Of a stretch of 64,000 bases of DNA, positions 9,242 through 20,871 are shown one piece after another. The stretch spans positions 173,854-237,853 of the forward strand of contig NZ_LMUD01000007.1 in the NCBI RefSeq assembly GCF_009766095.1, written 5' to 3'. The DNA is from Granulicella sp. S190. Lineage in GTDB: Bacteria; Acidobacteriota; Terriglobia; Terriglobales; Acidobacteriaceae. Position 1 is the stretch's first letter, and the number at the start of each line of letters is the position of its first letter. The position numbers and the translations under genes were made by a program. The notes beneath the pieces are model-generated. The model searched no databases. It was not told where the DNA came from and saw only the letters and a program-made list of their open reading frames with translations.

Positions 9242-10063
9242 TTACTGCTGAGGTGTCGCTGCAGGCTTTTCTGAAGTTGCTGATCCTGCTGGAGACGTCA
9301 CGGCGCTGCCACCGTCCAACTCTCTCCTCCTCCGACGCCCTGTCGATGCAGCATCCGAAACGCCCAATTCTGTAGGCACGAACGCCCCATTCTTCAACGC
9401 ACCTCGTCCTGCTATCGCATCTCCTACCTTGATATCTGCGAGTGTTATGCTCTCCCCGCCCGAGCCACCCCCCGAACCGGCTCCAGCGCCGGCCGCTCTT
9501 CCGATGACTGGCCCAATCTCAGTCACTGCTGCACCACTCGCAAGCACGCCCATGTTCCGGCCACCGCGCTTGAATGACGTCTGCTCGTCGACGCTAATCA
9601 CTTGACTCACCCCATCAGGCCGGAGCACGGTTAGCTTCAGCGCATCCATATCGATTGCCGTCACCCTGCCGGTGATGTAAACCTTACCCATCCCTTCCCG
9701 GGCCTTCTTCACCTGCTCGGCGTCCATCACGCCAACAAATACTGCATGTATTGTCTTGGTCGCTGGATCAAGAACCCCCATTGCGCCCACGCCATCTCCA
9801 GCCTTAATGTCCACCACCTTCACTGGTTGTCTGTCCCTGCTCAACCGCGTGTTCGCTGAAACGTTGACCTGGTACACCTCGCCTGATTCTGTCTTTACCG
9901 TAAGGTGGTCTGCAGTCGAGGTCGTTACGATTCCGCGTACCACGTGACCTCCTGCAAATACTGCTCCCTCCCCATCGTCTCCTTGCTGAGCGCGCAAGGG
10001 CAGTGTCATCAAAGCCATCAGCGCTAGTGTTGGTCCCCACCGGTCTATCCAGTGCCGTCTCAT
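9242..10063 (-). CDS. Exported DUF5666-type protein
   Basis: This 273-residue protein has a signal peptide (MRRHWIDRWGPTLALMALMT, ending LRAQ). Two beta-rich units with the pattern VRGIVTTSTADHLTVKTESG and ITGRVTAIDMDALKLTVL follow; these are OB-like DUF5666 modules. A glycine/serine linker at about residues 195-210 separates the last part. The C-terminus is low-complexity. It is the first gene of the minus-strand group with the TonB receptor and VWFA protein, and it faces the transporter gene at 10222 divergently. GAGGAG lies just before the ATG. Its function in the envelope is not known. Confidence 0.75.
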   Translation of the reverse strand: MRRHWIDRWGPTLALMALMTLPLRAQQGDDGEGAVFAGGHVVRGIVTTSTADHLTVKTESGEVYQVNVSANTRLSRDRQPVKVVDIKAGDGVGAMGVLDPATKTIHAVFVGVMDAEQVKKAREGMGKVYITGRVTAIDMDALKLTVLRPDGVSQVISVDEQTSFKRGGRNMGVLASGAAVTEIGPVIGRAAGAGAGSGGGSGGESITLADIKVGDAIAGRGALKNGAFVPTELGVSDAASTGRRRRRELDGGSAVTSPAGSATSEKPAATPQQ

Positions 10064-10158
10064 GCTCCTCTATCCGCCTTACTTTTTCTAGGAATCACGT
10101 GCTCATACAGACGGTTTCCCCACGCGAAAGACTCTCGAAGGCACGCAAAAAACCTCTG

Positions 10159-10187
10159 TTGAACGTCCTCCCGAACTGTCGTATTTT
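10159..10187 (+). promoter_or_regulatory. Candidate sigma-70 promoter for the VIT1/CCC1-type gene
   Basis: TTGAAC at 10159-10164 and TATTTT at 10182-10187 are separated by 17 bases, the optimal housekeeping spacing. The putative transcript would start about 30 bases before ATG 10222. This is a pattern match only. Confidence 0.4.
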
Positions 10188-10221
10188 CTGTCGGAAGGAA
10201 AAGCTACACTACACTACCGAA

Positions 10222-10953
10222 ATGCATGAGGTAGCCCACGCGCCCCACACCCACGGCCCCCACATCGAAGGCCATTTCGAGTCCTCAGCTGCCGTTCGTG
10301 ACATAGTCATCGGCCTCTCAGACGGGCTAACCGTTCCTTTTGCCCTTGCCGCGGGCCTCTCCGGTGCCGTCGCCTCGTCCCATATCGTTGTGCTTGCTGG
10401 CCTCGCAGAGATAGCCGCTGGCTCTATCGCCATGGGCCTCGGCGGCTACCTCGCCGCTCGCGGTGATGCCGAACACTACATCTCCGAGCGCTGTCGCGAA
10501 GAGCGCGAGGTTATCGAACGCACTCGCGATGAAGAAGAAGAGATTTACGAGATCTTCGAGCAGTATTCGGTGGACCGTATTAGCGCCGAGCCAGTTCTCA
10601 GCGCACTTAAAAAAAACCCTACCGCATGGGTTGATTTCATGATGCGTTTCGAGCTTGGCCTCGAAGAACCCGCGCCTAACCGCGCCCACCGCTCCGCTCT
10701 TACCATTGCGATCTCCTACATTGCCGGTGGGCTTATTCCATTGCTTCCCTACATGCTCATAGCAGACAACCTAACGGCTCTCAAGCTCTCAGTGATTATC
10801 ACGCTTCTTGCACTTGCGATCTTCGGAGCGATGAAAGGAAAGCTTGTAGGCACAGGCTGGCTTCGTAGCGCTCTCCAGACCGTGATCATTGGAGGGGCCG
10901 CAGCAGCAGTCGCATACCTCCTCGCAAGGCTCCTCAACAGCCATCATGTTTAG
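10222..10953 (+). CDS. VIT1/CCC1 family transporter
   Basis: The product is 243 residues from ATG 10222; the frame upstream to 10003 lies in the divergent gene's leader and is not convincing. The N-terminus is histidine-rich (MHEVAHAPHTHGPHIEGHFE). The first two membrane segments (VRDIVIGLSDGLTVPFALAA and VLAGLAEIAAGSIAMGLGGY) carry the D-G-x-x-x-P-F and AGSIAMGLGG features of vacuolar iron transporter family proteins. An amphipathic acidic middle domain (about residues 85-150, rich in Glu) is the metal-binding domain position in this family. Three more membrane helices follow (SALTIAISYIAGGLIPLLPY and later). The family exports Fe(II) or Mn(II) from the cytoplasm. The substrate here is inferred. 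Confidence 0.88.
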   Translation: MHEVAHAPHTHGPHIEGHFESSAAVRDIVIGLSDGLTVPFALAAGLSGAVASSHIVVLAGLAEIAAGSIAMGLGGYLAARGDAEHYISERCREEREVIERTRDEEEEIYEIFEQYSVDRISAEPVLSALKKNPTAWVDFMMRFELGLEEPAPNRAHRSALTIAISYIAGGLIPLLPYMLIADNLTALKLSVIITLLALAIFGAMKGKLVGTGWLRSALQTVIIGGAAAAVAYLLARLLNSHHV

Positions 10954-10965
10954 GCATGGGATTGC

Positions 10966-11517
10966 CTAGCGAACCAGGAAACCCAAACACGCTACCACGA
11001 CTCCCGCAGCCCCCAGCGAGAGCCCAAGAAGAAAGTAAGCGCGCTTCCGGGTAAACAGCGTAATGGAGCAGAGCACCACTGCGATCTGCAACAAAGCCTC
11101 TCCCAGATCGTAGTGGGAAGCCTTCGCCTCGGCCCGTGTCACCTCAGCTTCGAACTCTCGAGCTTTCTCCTGCTCTTCGGAGAGATCGTCCTTCCACTTT
11201 TCGATGTGGGCTTCATACTCTTTTCGCTTCGCTTCGGTAGCAGTTGCGTTGACAGTAGGCTCCATCGCAAGCAGATCCAGTGTTACTGAGAGGTTGTCCC
11301 TTCGAATCTTCTTTGCCTGGTATTCATTCCACTGATCGCCGGCGCGCGACTGCATCAGAACAGCCTCAGTGTGGGTACGGTGCCCAAGTACAGTGACCAT
11401 GGCAACAAGGACGGCCAGTATCGAGATGCCGAGAGAGATGCTCTTCAGTGACTCTCCACCTGACTCCCCGGACTCTTTCATCTGATTGGCAAACTCTGAA
11501 ACTTCATTGGCTTCCAT
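10966..11517 (-). CDS. DUF4337-type membrane protein
   Basis: This 183-residue protein has an N-terminal soluble helix (MEANEVSEFANQMKESGESG) and a membrane helix at about residues 26-44 (SLGISILAVLVAMVTVLGH). A central charged coiled-coil follows (about 75-135), then two C-terminal membrane helices (ALLQIAVVLCSITLFT and AYFLLGLSLGAAGVVVACLG). The order and the ASHYDLGEALLQIAVVLCSI segment match DUF4337. No function is known for the family. It converges with the VIT1/CCC1 gene, 12 bases apart. Upstream is the rRNA leader region. Confidence 0.75.
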   Translation of the reverse strand: MEANEVSEFANQMKESGESGGESLKSISLGISILAVLVAMVTVLGHRTHTEAVLMQSRAGDQWNEYQAKKIRRDNLSVTLDLLAMEPTVNATATEAKRKEYEAHIEKWKDDLSEEQEKAREFEAEVTRAEAKASHYDLGEALLQIAVVLCSITLFTRKRAYFLLGLSLGAAGVVVACLGFLVR

Positions 11518-11593
11518 AATGAAACAATTTTAGCCCCGTGCTGTGGACTCTTCCCAATCGAATAAGCAAGATCGAAGCGTAACTAGAGTAAAA

Positions 11594-11621
11594 GGGTAAA
11601 TAATCAAACATTTATTTACCC
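11594..11621. promoter_or_regulatory. Perfect 10-bp inverted repeat upstream of the rRNA leader
   Basis: GGGTAAATAA (11594-11603) and its exact complement TTATTTACCC (11612-11621) are separated by 8 bases. It lies 77 bases upstream of the DUF4337 start and about 60 bases before the first rRNA promoter-like box. No T-run follows on either strand, so an operator is more likely than a terminator. Confidence 0.4.
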
Positions 11622-11683
11622 TGTCTTCATTGGACGAAAGCGACTTTTCTACAGGAAGTACAGGTTATACACAGCCTGAGTCC

Positions 11684-11710
11684 TTGCAGAAGGAGGCAGT
11701 CATTGATAAT
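11684..11710 (+). promoter_or_regulatory. Candidate rRNA promoter P1
   Basis: TTGCAG at 11684-11689 and GATAAT at 11705-11710, 15 bases apart. It is the first of four similarly built sites in the rRNA leader. The spacing is short for a classical sigma-70 promoter; reading the -10 as one or two bases further 3' (TAATCT) would give 17. Confidence 0.5.
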
Positions 11711-11764
11711 CTCAGGAAGTCGCAAAGAGGCATACGGCAAGAAACGAAGTGAGAAGCGTAAAGC

Positions 11765-11791
11765 TTGCACGGAGACAAAAAGCTTGATACT
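11765..11791 (+). promoter_or_regulatory. Candidate rRNA promoter P2
   Basis: TTGCAC at 11765-11770 and GATACT at 11786-11791, again with 15 bases between. It is the equivalent site in the second repeat unit, 81 bases after P1. Confidence 0.5.
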
Positions 11792-11846
11792 CTAAGCAAG
11801 TCGCAAAGAGGCATACGGCGAGAAACGAAGTGAAAAGCATCAAAGC

Positions 11847-11873
11847 TTGCACGGACACGAAAAGCAAAGTACT
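11847..11873 (+). promoter_or_regulatory. Candidate rRNA promoter P3 (weak -10)
   Basis: TTGCAC at 11847-11852 and AGTACT at 11868-11873, 15 bases apart and 82 bases after P2. The -10 box has diverged, so this copy may be decaying. Confidence 0.35.
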
Positions 11874-12168
11874 CTAGGTGAGAAGTAAAGAAACACTGCT
11901 TCGCGCCTTGGCTCTAGTAGCATAAAGAGCGAGCAACAAGGTAAGTCGGAGCGCAGTCCAAGCGTTTGATATCGGTTTTTGAGCTTAAAGCCAAACCGTA
12001 AATCCAAACCCAAGCCACTGCAGTTGAATTAAGATTTTCAAGGAGCTAAGTGCTCCGCGCTCATTTTCGAGCGTCAAGATGTTTTGATATTTTGTGCTGA
12101 GTGAATGCTTGTTAGCTTGCTCATCTTTTTCGTGTAGCTTGAAAGTTCGAAAAATATGAAAATAAAAG

Positions 12169-12195
12169 TTGACAAACGGTCTGAAGATTGATAAT
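12169..12195 (+). promoter_or_regulatory. Candidate main rRNA promoter P4
   Basis: A consensus TTGACA at 12169-12174 is followed after 15 bases by GATAAT (12190-12195), then TCTCAGAAAG, similar to the sequence after P1. The -35 is the best of the four sites. It lies about 350 bases before mature 16S and in AT-rich DNA (AAAATATGAAAATAAAAG just upstream), which resembles an UP element. Confidence 0.6.
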
Positions 12196-12395
12196 CTCAG
12201 AAAGTTCGCTAAAACGTCCTACGTTACTGAAGTGCTTCTCGAAGAGCTGAAATTGAGCCGATAAAATAAGCGAGAGAGTCTCAGTAGGTAGTCAATATAG
12301 ACGAAATACAGCGCATCAAGTTCGAGGACACGAATATGGCTTATGCCGATTCTGCCCTTGATCCAAAACTGCCCGCTTAGGTGGATGCAGTGTGG

Positions 12396-12408
12396 ATCTT
12401 TGACAACA
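12396..12408 (+). promoter_or_regulatory. boxA-like antitermination site in the 16S leader
   Basis: ATCTTTGACAACA resembles bacterial rRNA boxA (TGYTCTTTRACA-like). A second similar copy precedes the 23S gene (14687-14698). Such boxes recruit Nus factors to rRNA transcripts. Confidence 0.5.
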
Positions 12409-12547
12409 TAGTTGAACGTGCCAGTCGTGAGATGATACGAAATTTGGTTTAGTCATTCTCACTAGTTATAAACCTCTGGGTGTTTTCGAGCACCGGGGGC
12501 GCTTGATCCGCACCGACCCCTGTCGTTGTGCGGCAAGCAAACCAAGA

Positions 12548-14047
<1,500 letters not shown>

Positions 14048-14353
14048 CTAAAAGAGAACGCCTCGGCGCACTTCAACATCCTGCGATTGCAGGCAATCTG
14101 GTTTTGCGATCAGATTGAGTTGGAAGTGACGTTGCCGAGAACCATCTTGATGAGCTTCGGCGAGTCTCGATGAGCCTGAACTAAACCTTCTTTTTTTCGT
14201 TATCTGTCAACACCGATGGTCAATAGCGGCGTAGCTGCTATGTACGTTCAACTGTGTCCTCGAAACCTTTCGAGAGAGCTCGATTCTTGATTCTTCGGAG
14301 TCAACAACAGAGCAGCCTGCGCGCCAAGTTTTAAGATTTGGTGCTGTAGAGTC
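14048..14353 (+). other. 16S to tRNA-Ile internal transcribed spacer
   Basis: These 306 bases hold no gene. They begin with the 3' side of the 16S processing region: GGCGCACTTCAAC near 14076 can pair imperfectly with GTTGAACGTGCC near 12411 in the leader. Small frames here are chance. Confidence 0.6.
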
Positions 14354-14430
<77 letters not shown>

Positions 14431-14463
14431 TCTTTATCAAGTTTCGGATACACTGAAACGTAT

Positions 14464-14539
14464 GGGGCTGTAGCTCAGTTGGGAGAGCGCCTGCTTTGCA
14501 AGCAGGATGTCATCGGTTCGATCCCGGTCAGCTCCACCA
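14464..14539 (+). tRNA. tRNA-Ala (anticodon TGC)
   Basis: This 76-nt cloverleaf has acceptor GGGGCTG pairing with CAGCTCC. The third pair is G3:U70, the alanine identity element. The anticodon stem-loop is CTGCTTTGCAAGCAG with TGC, and CCA is encoded. It lies 33 bases after tRNA-Ile. Confidence 0.96.
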
Positions 14540-14926
14540 TACTTCTCGATTGGAATGTTCGATGTAATTCAAGCGATGTCTGCTTGAGGTTGAGTCTCTG
14601 CGAGTGCGGAGGTTGAACCTTGAGCAGGAATGCTCGAGCCGCCTAAGGGTGCGAAGTGATAACGCAGTAATGCGAATCGCTCCATGATTTTTGACAACTG
14701 AATAGATTGGGTAAATATAACTACAAGGCTGAGCAGCTAGCTTTCAGGTTGTTTCTGATTGCGACGCTGTCGTCAGTATTGAGTGTCTTTAGAATAATTT
14801 TCGTGTTACCGACCTGATTCTCGCAAATTGAGATGACGGTTGTACGACACAGGCGTGGACTATATCAAACGTAGATAGCTCTATGTTGCAGAGGTTGTCA
14901 CTCTGCTGCGTGCGAGTAAATTCTAT
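14540..14926 (+). other. tRNA-Ala to 23S spacer with boxA-like site and processing-stem arms
   Basis: No gene is seen in these 387 bases. ATTTTTGACAACT at 14687-14698 is boxA-like. Three segments have exact complements after the 23S gene: 14694-14711 pairs with 17986-18003 (18 bp), 14716-14726 with 17935-17945 (11 bp) and 14915-14928 with 17874-17887 (14 bp). They form the RNase III-type processing stalk that closes the 23S precursor. Confidence 0.75.
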
Positions 14927-17875
<2,949 letters not shown>

Positions 17876-18033
17876 ATAGAATTTACTCTGCGCAGTGAAA
17901 AAGTCCACTGTTCTGGAGTCATTCAATACAAGCTTTGTAGTTATATCTTTTGGAAAATACGCAGTAAAAGCAACAAACGTCTAATCCCAATCTATTCAGT
18001 TGTGGAAGATCGCGAGAGCGAGATTTCAAAAGT
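17876..18033 (+). other. 23S to 5S spacer with 3' arms of the 23S processing stalk
   Basis: Segments 17874-17887, 17935-17945 and 17986-18003 are exact complements of segments upstream of 23S. The last, an 18-mer ending CTATTCAGTTGT, is the longest. The spacer contains no gene. Confidence 0.7.
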
Positions 18034-18153
<120 letters not shown>

Positions 18154-18160
18154 AATACAG

Positions 18161-18192
18161 AGCCCCATCCTTTCGAGGATGGGGCTTTTTTA
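18161..18192 (+). terminator. Rho-independent terminator of the rRNA operon
   Basis: A perfect 10-bp stem AGCCCCATCC / GGATGGGGCT with a 6-base loop (TTTCGA) is followed directly by a run of T (TTTTTTATT). It lies 8 bases after the 5S gene. Confidence 0.95.
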
Positions 18193-18673
18193 TTCTTGAA
18201 TTACTTCAATGTTGCCTATGTTTCTCTCAACCCCCTCTACTTTGGAGAGCATGAAGTCAATAGCTGAGGTCAGACCAATAGTCTGTGGATAAAACCAGTC
18301 TTAGGTGTTTGTGGTGAGTTGTGGTCGATTTCTGGTTTTATGGGTTTGCTTCAAGCCTTTAGGCATGATTCTCTTGGGTTTCCAGGATGAAGTGGACGAT
18401 TTTTCTGCTGCAAAACGTGGTTGATAACGTGGTGCCTGGGTGGTGGTTGAGTGCATCTCGATGGTGATTGGCAGTTCTTTCGCCTAATTGCGGAAGGATT
18501 GCGGCGCCTTTTGGGATTCTTCGGAGGGGCCGTAGCTTCGGATAGCTCTTAGACATAGAAGCTTCGCCCTGGTTCCTTCGCCATATTGCGTCGTCGACTT
18601 GTTTCTTCGACATTGGGAAAGGGTAAGTCAGGTCGAGATGAGGATGAGGAGCAGGATCTCAGTTGCAGGGATG
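18193..18673. other. Intergenic region with GTGGT-rich acidobacterial-type repeat remnants
   Basis: About 480 bases hold no convincing gene. The segment 18300-18450 is rich in GTGGT/ACCAC units (GTGTTTGTGGTGAGTTGTGG, then AAAACGTGGTTGATAACGTG). This resembles the short CACCAC-containing spacer repeats I know from acidobacterial genomes. An 84-codon frame at 18359-18613 on the minus strand has no recognisable protein character. Confidence 0.4.
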
Positions 18674-19054
18674 CTAGTCGACTGTCTCCCAGCTGCGGAG
18701 AGCGTGTTCGTAGACTTCCATGTTGACGCGCTTGCCTCGAAACTTCACGCCTTCCATGCCTAGACGAAAGCGTTGCTCGGCTGCAGCTTCGCCTTTCAGC
18801 TTGATCTCACCGCCGGCACCTACGATGCGCTGCCAGGGTAGTCCGGTAAGGGAGGCGGTGCGCAGCAGTTTGGCCACTGCCCGGTGGTAGAGGGGATAGC
18901 CGGCCGCCGCAGCGACTTTGCCGTAGGTCGAGACCTTTCCCTTGGGAATGGAACGGATGATGCGCCGAAAGGCGGCATCGCGGTCTTCATTTTTGCGAAG
19001 CGCGTCTTTCAGGATTCTTCGTTTGAGATTCTGTGGGGTGATTTGGTGTCGCAT
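18674..19054 (-). CDS. MGMT-family alkyltransferase-like (ATL) protein
   Basis: This 126-residue protein matches the DNA-binding domain of O6-alkylguanine-DNA alkyltransferase: a helix-turn-helix with IPKGKVSTYGKVAAAAGYP (residues 36-54), then RAVAKLLRTA. The active-site PCHR of true transferases is replaced by LPWQRIVG, with Trp at about residue 74 where Cys should be. This Cys-to-Trp change defines ATL proteins, which bind alkylated guanine without removing the adduct and hand it to nucleotide excision repair. It stands alone, 341 bases from the next minus-strand gene. The start is the only nearby ATG; its ribosome binding site is weak. Confidence 0.85.
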   Translation of the reverse strand: MRHQITPQNLKRRILKDALRKNEDRDAAFRRIIRSIPKGKVSTYGKVAAAAGYPLYHRAVAKLLRTASLTGLPWQRIVGAGGEIKLKGEAAAEQRFRLGMEGVKFRGKRVNMEVYEHALRSWETVD

Positions 19055-19394
19055 GAGCAGAACTTTACTAAAACGTGATTGTCATGACTCGCTCCGACGT
19101 CTTTATCGAGTCACGTCCTGTAGTTGAGCCCAATGGTGCTATCGGCACAGGTGCTCCGAGGGGTATTGAACTGGGGGAGTTCTGCTTGGGGTAAGGCGTA
19201 ACAGTGATTGAAGCGATAAAAGCTGATAAAGACGATGACGGAAGTGGTGTCTTCTGGGAAAGATGGAGAGAAGGACGAAGCGATTCAATTCTATTTGATA
19301 CTACTTTGCTCGGGAGCCAACGCCGTCGAGTGCTCTTACGGCGCAAGCAGCGGATGGCTGGATGGGTTATAGGCTCGACTTGAGTTTCGCGGGT
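19055..19394. other. Intergenic region, no gene seen
   Basis: These 340 bases lie between the DUF899 gene's 3' end and the ATL gene's 5' end. The 92-codon minus frame here has biased, non-protein-like composition. I see no repeat or strong hairpin. Confidence 0.4.
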
Positions 19395-20120
19395 TCATTT
19401 GATGTTTGTCAGTGGGACGGAGGCGTACTCGAGTTTTGGATACCAGTCGGTGCCGCGGCCTTCGGGACTGATGTCCAGGAAGGTCCAGAGCAGGTCGATC
19501 TCCGGGGCGCCGCGTGGATCCTGGCCGGGGTCAGCCATCTCGCCACTGATCTCGCCTCCCCAGAAGTGGCGGATGGCGCCATCGCGGCGGGTGAAGACGT
19601 TCAACCCTGGAACGTCTCCATCATCGGCACTGACGTAAGTGCGGGTGTAGTCGCCGCTCGTGTCGGAGTAGAGTTGCAGGTTCTCCCAGCCTCGATCTTT
19701 TTTGAAGTCGAGAAGCCGCTGGATGGGCGAGCGCGCGAAGACCGCGAGGGCGACGCGCTCGCGGAGGTTCCTTGCGGCTCCGTTCCACCCGGAGAGGAAC
19801 GAGGTGCAGACCGGACATGGCAGATGGCGTTGTGGGCCGAACATCATGCTGTAGATGATGAGGGTCTGCTTGTCGCCAAACAGGTCGGAGAGATGGACTG
19901 ACCCTTTTTCGCCCTCGAGGAGATAGTCCTCGGGCACGGTGCCGCCCAGGGGTAGTGCACGGCGCAGCTCTGCGACGCGCTCAATGTGTCGTCTGAGCTC
20001 GATCTCTTCGGCGAGGAGGGAGTTGCGCGCCTTCCGGTACTCCGGGCTCTCATTGGGGAGGTGTGACTTGTTCTTTGTAGCGAGTTCGGTGGCTGAGGTG
20101 AGAGTGGTGCTGGTGGCCAT
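19395..20120 (-). CDS. DUF899 family thioredoxin-fold protein
   Basis: The product is 241 residues from ATG 20120, which has AAAGGAGA seven bases upstream; the longer frame to 20324 lacks such a site and crosses a repeat. DUF899 features are clear: SPEYRKARNSLLAEEIELRR, GSVHLSDLFGDKQTLIIYSM, a CPVCTSFLSGWNG cysteine pair near residue 100, and DGAIRHFWGGEI near the C-terminus. The fold is thioredoxin-like, and the CPVC pair sits where such proteins carry redox cysteines, but no activity has been assigned. It is a single-gene unit. Confidence 0.88.
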   Translation of the reverse strand: MATSTTLTSATELATKNKSHLPNESPEYRKARNSLLAEEIELRRHIERVAELRRALPLGGTVPEDYLLEGEKGSVHLSDLFGDKQTLIIYSMMFGPQRHLPCPVCTSFLSGWNGAARNLRERVALAVFARSPIQRLLDFKKDRGWENLQLYSDTSGDYTRTYVSADDGDVPGLNVFTRRDGAIRHFWGGEISGEMADPGQDPRGAPEIDLLWTFLDISPEGRGTDWYPKLEYASVPLTNIK

Positions 20121-20267
20121 CCAGTTCTCCTTTGTACGGAGTCGAGATATCGTCCTGCGGGGCCTGAGTTGAGGTACTCGACCCCACAGTGTATCGAGGG
20201 TTTGGACGCAACTGCCGATGATTCGTTGGCTGGACGGGCGAGATGTTCTGAGTTTGAGTGAAGAAGC

Positions 20268-20386
20268 TTCGAGCATTGCTCGAATGTGCATGTTCGTTTC
20301 GCCGATTGGAAGAAGCTGCCTCAAAGCGGTTCGAGCTTCGCTCGAATGCCCACCTTATCGACGATAAAACCGTCGCGAAGATGGGC
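20268..20386. repeat. Palindromic extragenic repeat cluster (two TTCGAGC hairpins plus a GCCCACCTT/AAGATGGGC stem)
   Basis: TTCGAGC-3nt-GCTCGAA occurs at 20268-20284 and again at 20330-20346. The second copy runs straight into GCCCACCTT (20348-20356), which pairs with AAGATGGGC (20378-20386) around an inner CGACG/CGTCG stem and loop ATAAAAC. From memory, sequences of this GCCCACCTT/AAGATGGG type are common between acidobacterial genes; this would need a genome-wide count to confirm. Confidence 0.55.
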
Positions 20387-20416
20387 CCCGGTTTTATGTG
20401 GATGTGAGATTTTAGG

Positions 20417-20653
20417 TTAGTTGTGGTCCCATCCGCCATCGTCGGTACCCTCTGTGGAGACGTCCTGACTCTCGTCTACCAGGGTGTCGATGCTGTCGTT
20501 TTCAAGCTCGATCTTCTCTTCCCGTGCATCTGCTTCGCTGTAGGAGTCGGTCTCTTCGTCTTCAAGGGCGATCAGCTCGTCGATGGAGTCATCTTCCTCT
20601 ATTGCTCCTTCGCCAGCTTCACGGGCGATGATCGCCTCGATCTCCTTATCCAT
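20417..20653 (-). CDS. Small acidic hypothetical protein
   Basis: The product is 78 residues from ATG 20653, preceded by AAAAGGAGA at ideal spacing; the longer frame to 20731 is not supported. More than a third of the residues are Asp or Glu (for example IEEDDSIDELIALEDEETDS), and it has two copies of a DSID[E/T]L motif about 30 residues apart. There is no signal peptide or membrane segment. I do not recognise the family. Composition suggests an intrinsically disordered cytoplasmic protein. Confidence 0.55.
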   Translation of the reverse strand: MDKEIEAIIAREAGEGAIEEDDSIDELIALEDEETDSYSEADAREEKIELENDSIDTLVDESQDVSTEGTDDGGWDHN

Positions 20654-20871
20654 TTGATCTCCTTTTGCCTGGTTACCTAATTGTGGACGCGTTACTGGGA
20701 GTGTCGCTTCCGCTCCGGCATAAGACGCCATGCTCTTCTATGATTTGCGCGCTGACCTTTTCTGCAGGCCGTGCTTCTGTATCTTCTGCTGTCGCCGATC
20801 TTTCATTTTGGCGATCGACCGCTCAGGAGAGAAGAGACGCGGAGCCGGGCTTGAGGGTTGCGCCGGTCCTA

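Larger units (their letters stand above)
11684..11885 (+). repeat. Tandem 81-82 bp direct repeats carrying promoter-like boxes in the rRNA leader
   Basis: Roughly two and a half copies of an 81-82 bp unit occur head to tail. The core shared text begins AAGTCGCAAAGAGGCATACG in both copies (about 11717 and 11799), continues through a GAAACGAAGTGA-like stretch, and ends AAAGCTTGCACGGA. Each unit boundary holds a TTGCAN box and, exactly 15 bases later, a GATAAT/GATACT/AGTACT box. The unit is therefore a repeated promoter module and not a CRISPR-like array. The interval from 11522 to the 16S gene otherwise holds no gene. Confidence 0.8.

Noticed and set aside
11700-11880. Possible CRISPR array in the rRNA leader
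   Set aside because: The repeat units are long (81-82 bp), only two to three in number and carry promoter boxes; no spacers of constant length and no cas genes are present.
18359-18613. 84-codon minus-strand frame after the rRNA operon
   Set aside because: It contains ACCAC-type repeat-derived text, has no convincing ribosome binding site and no protein-like pattern.
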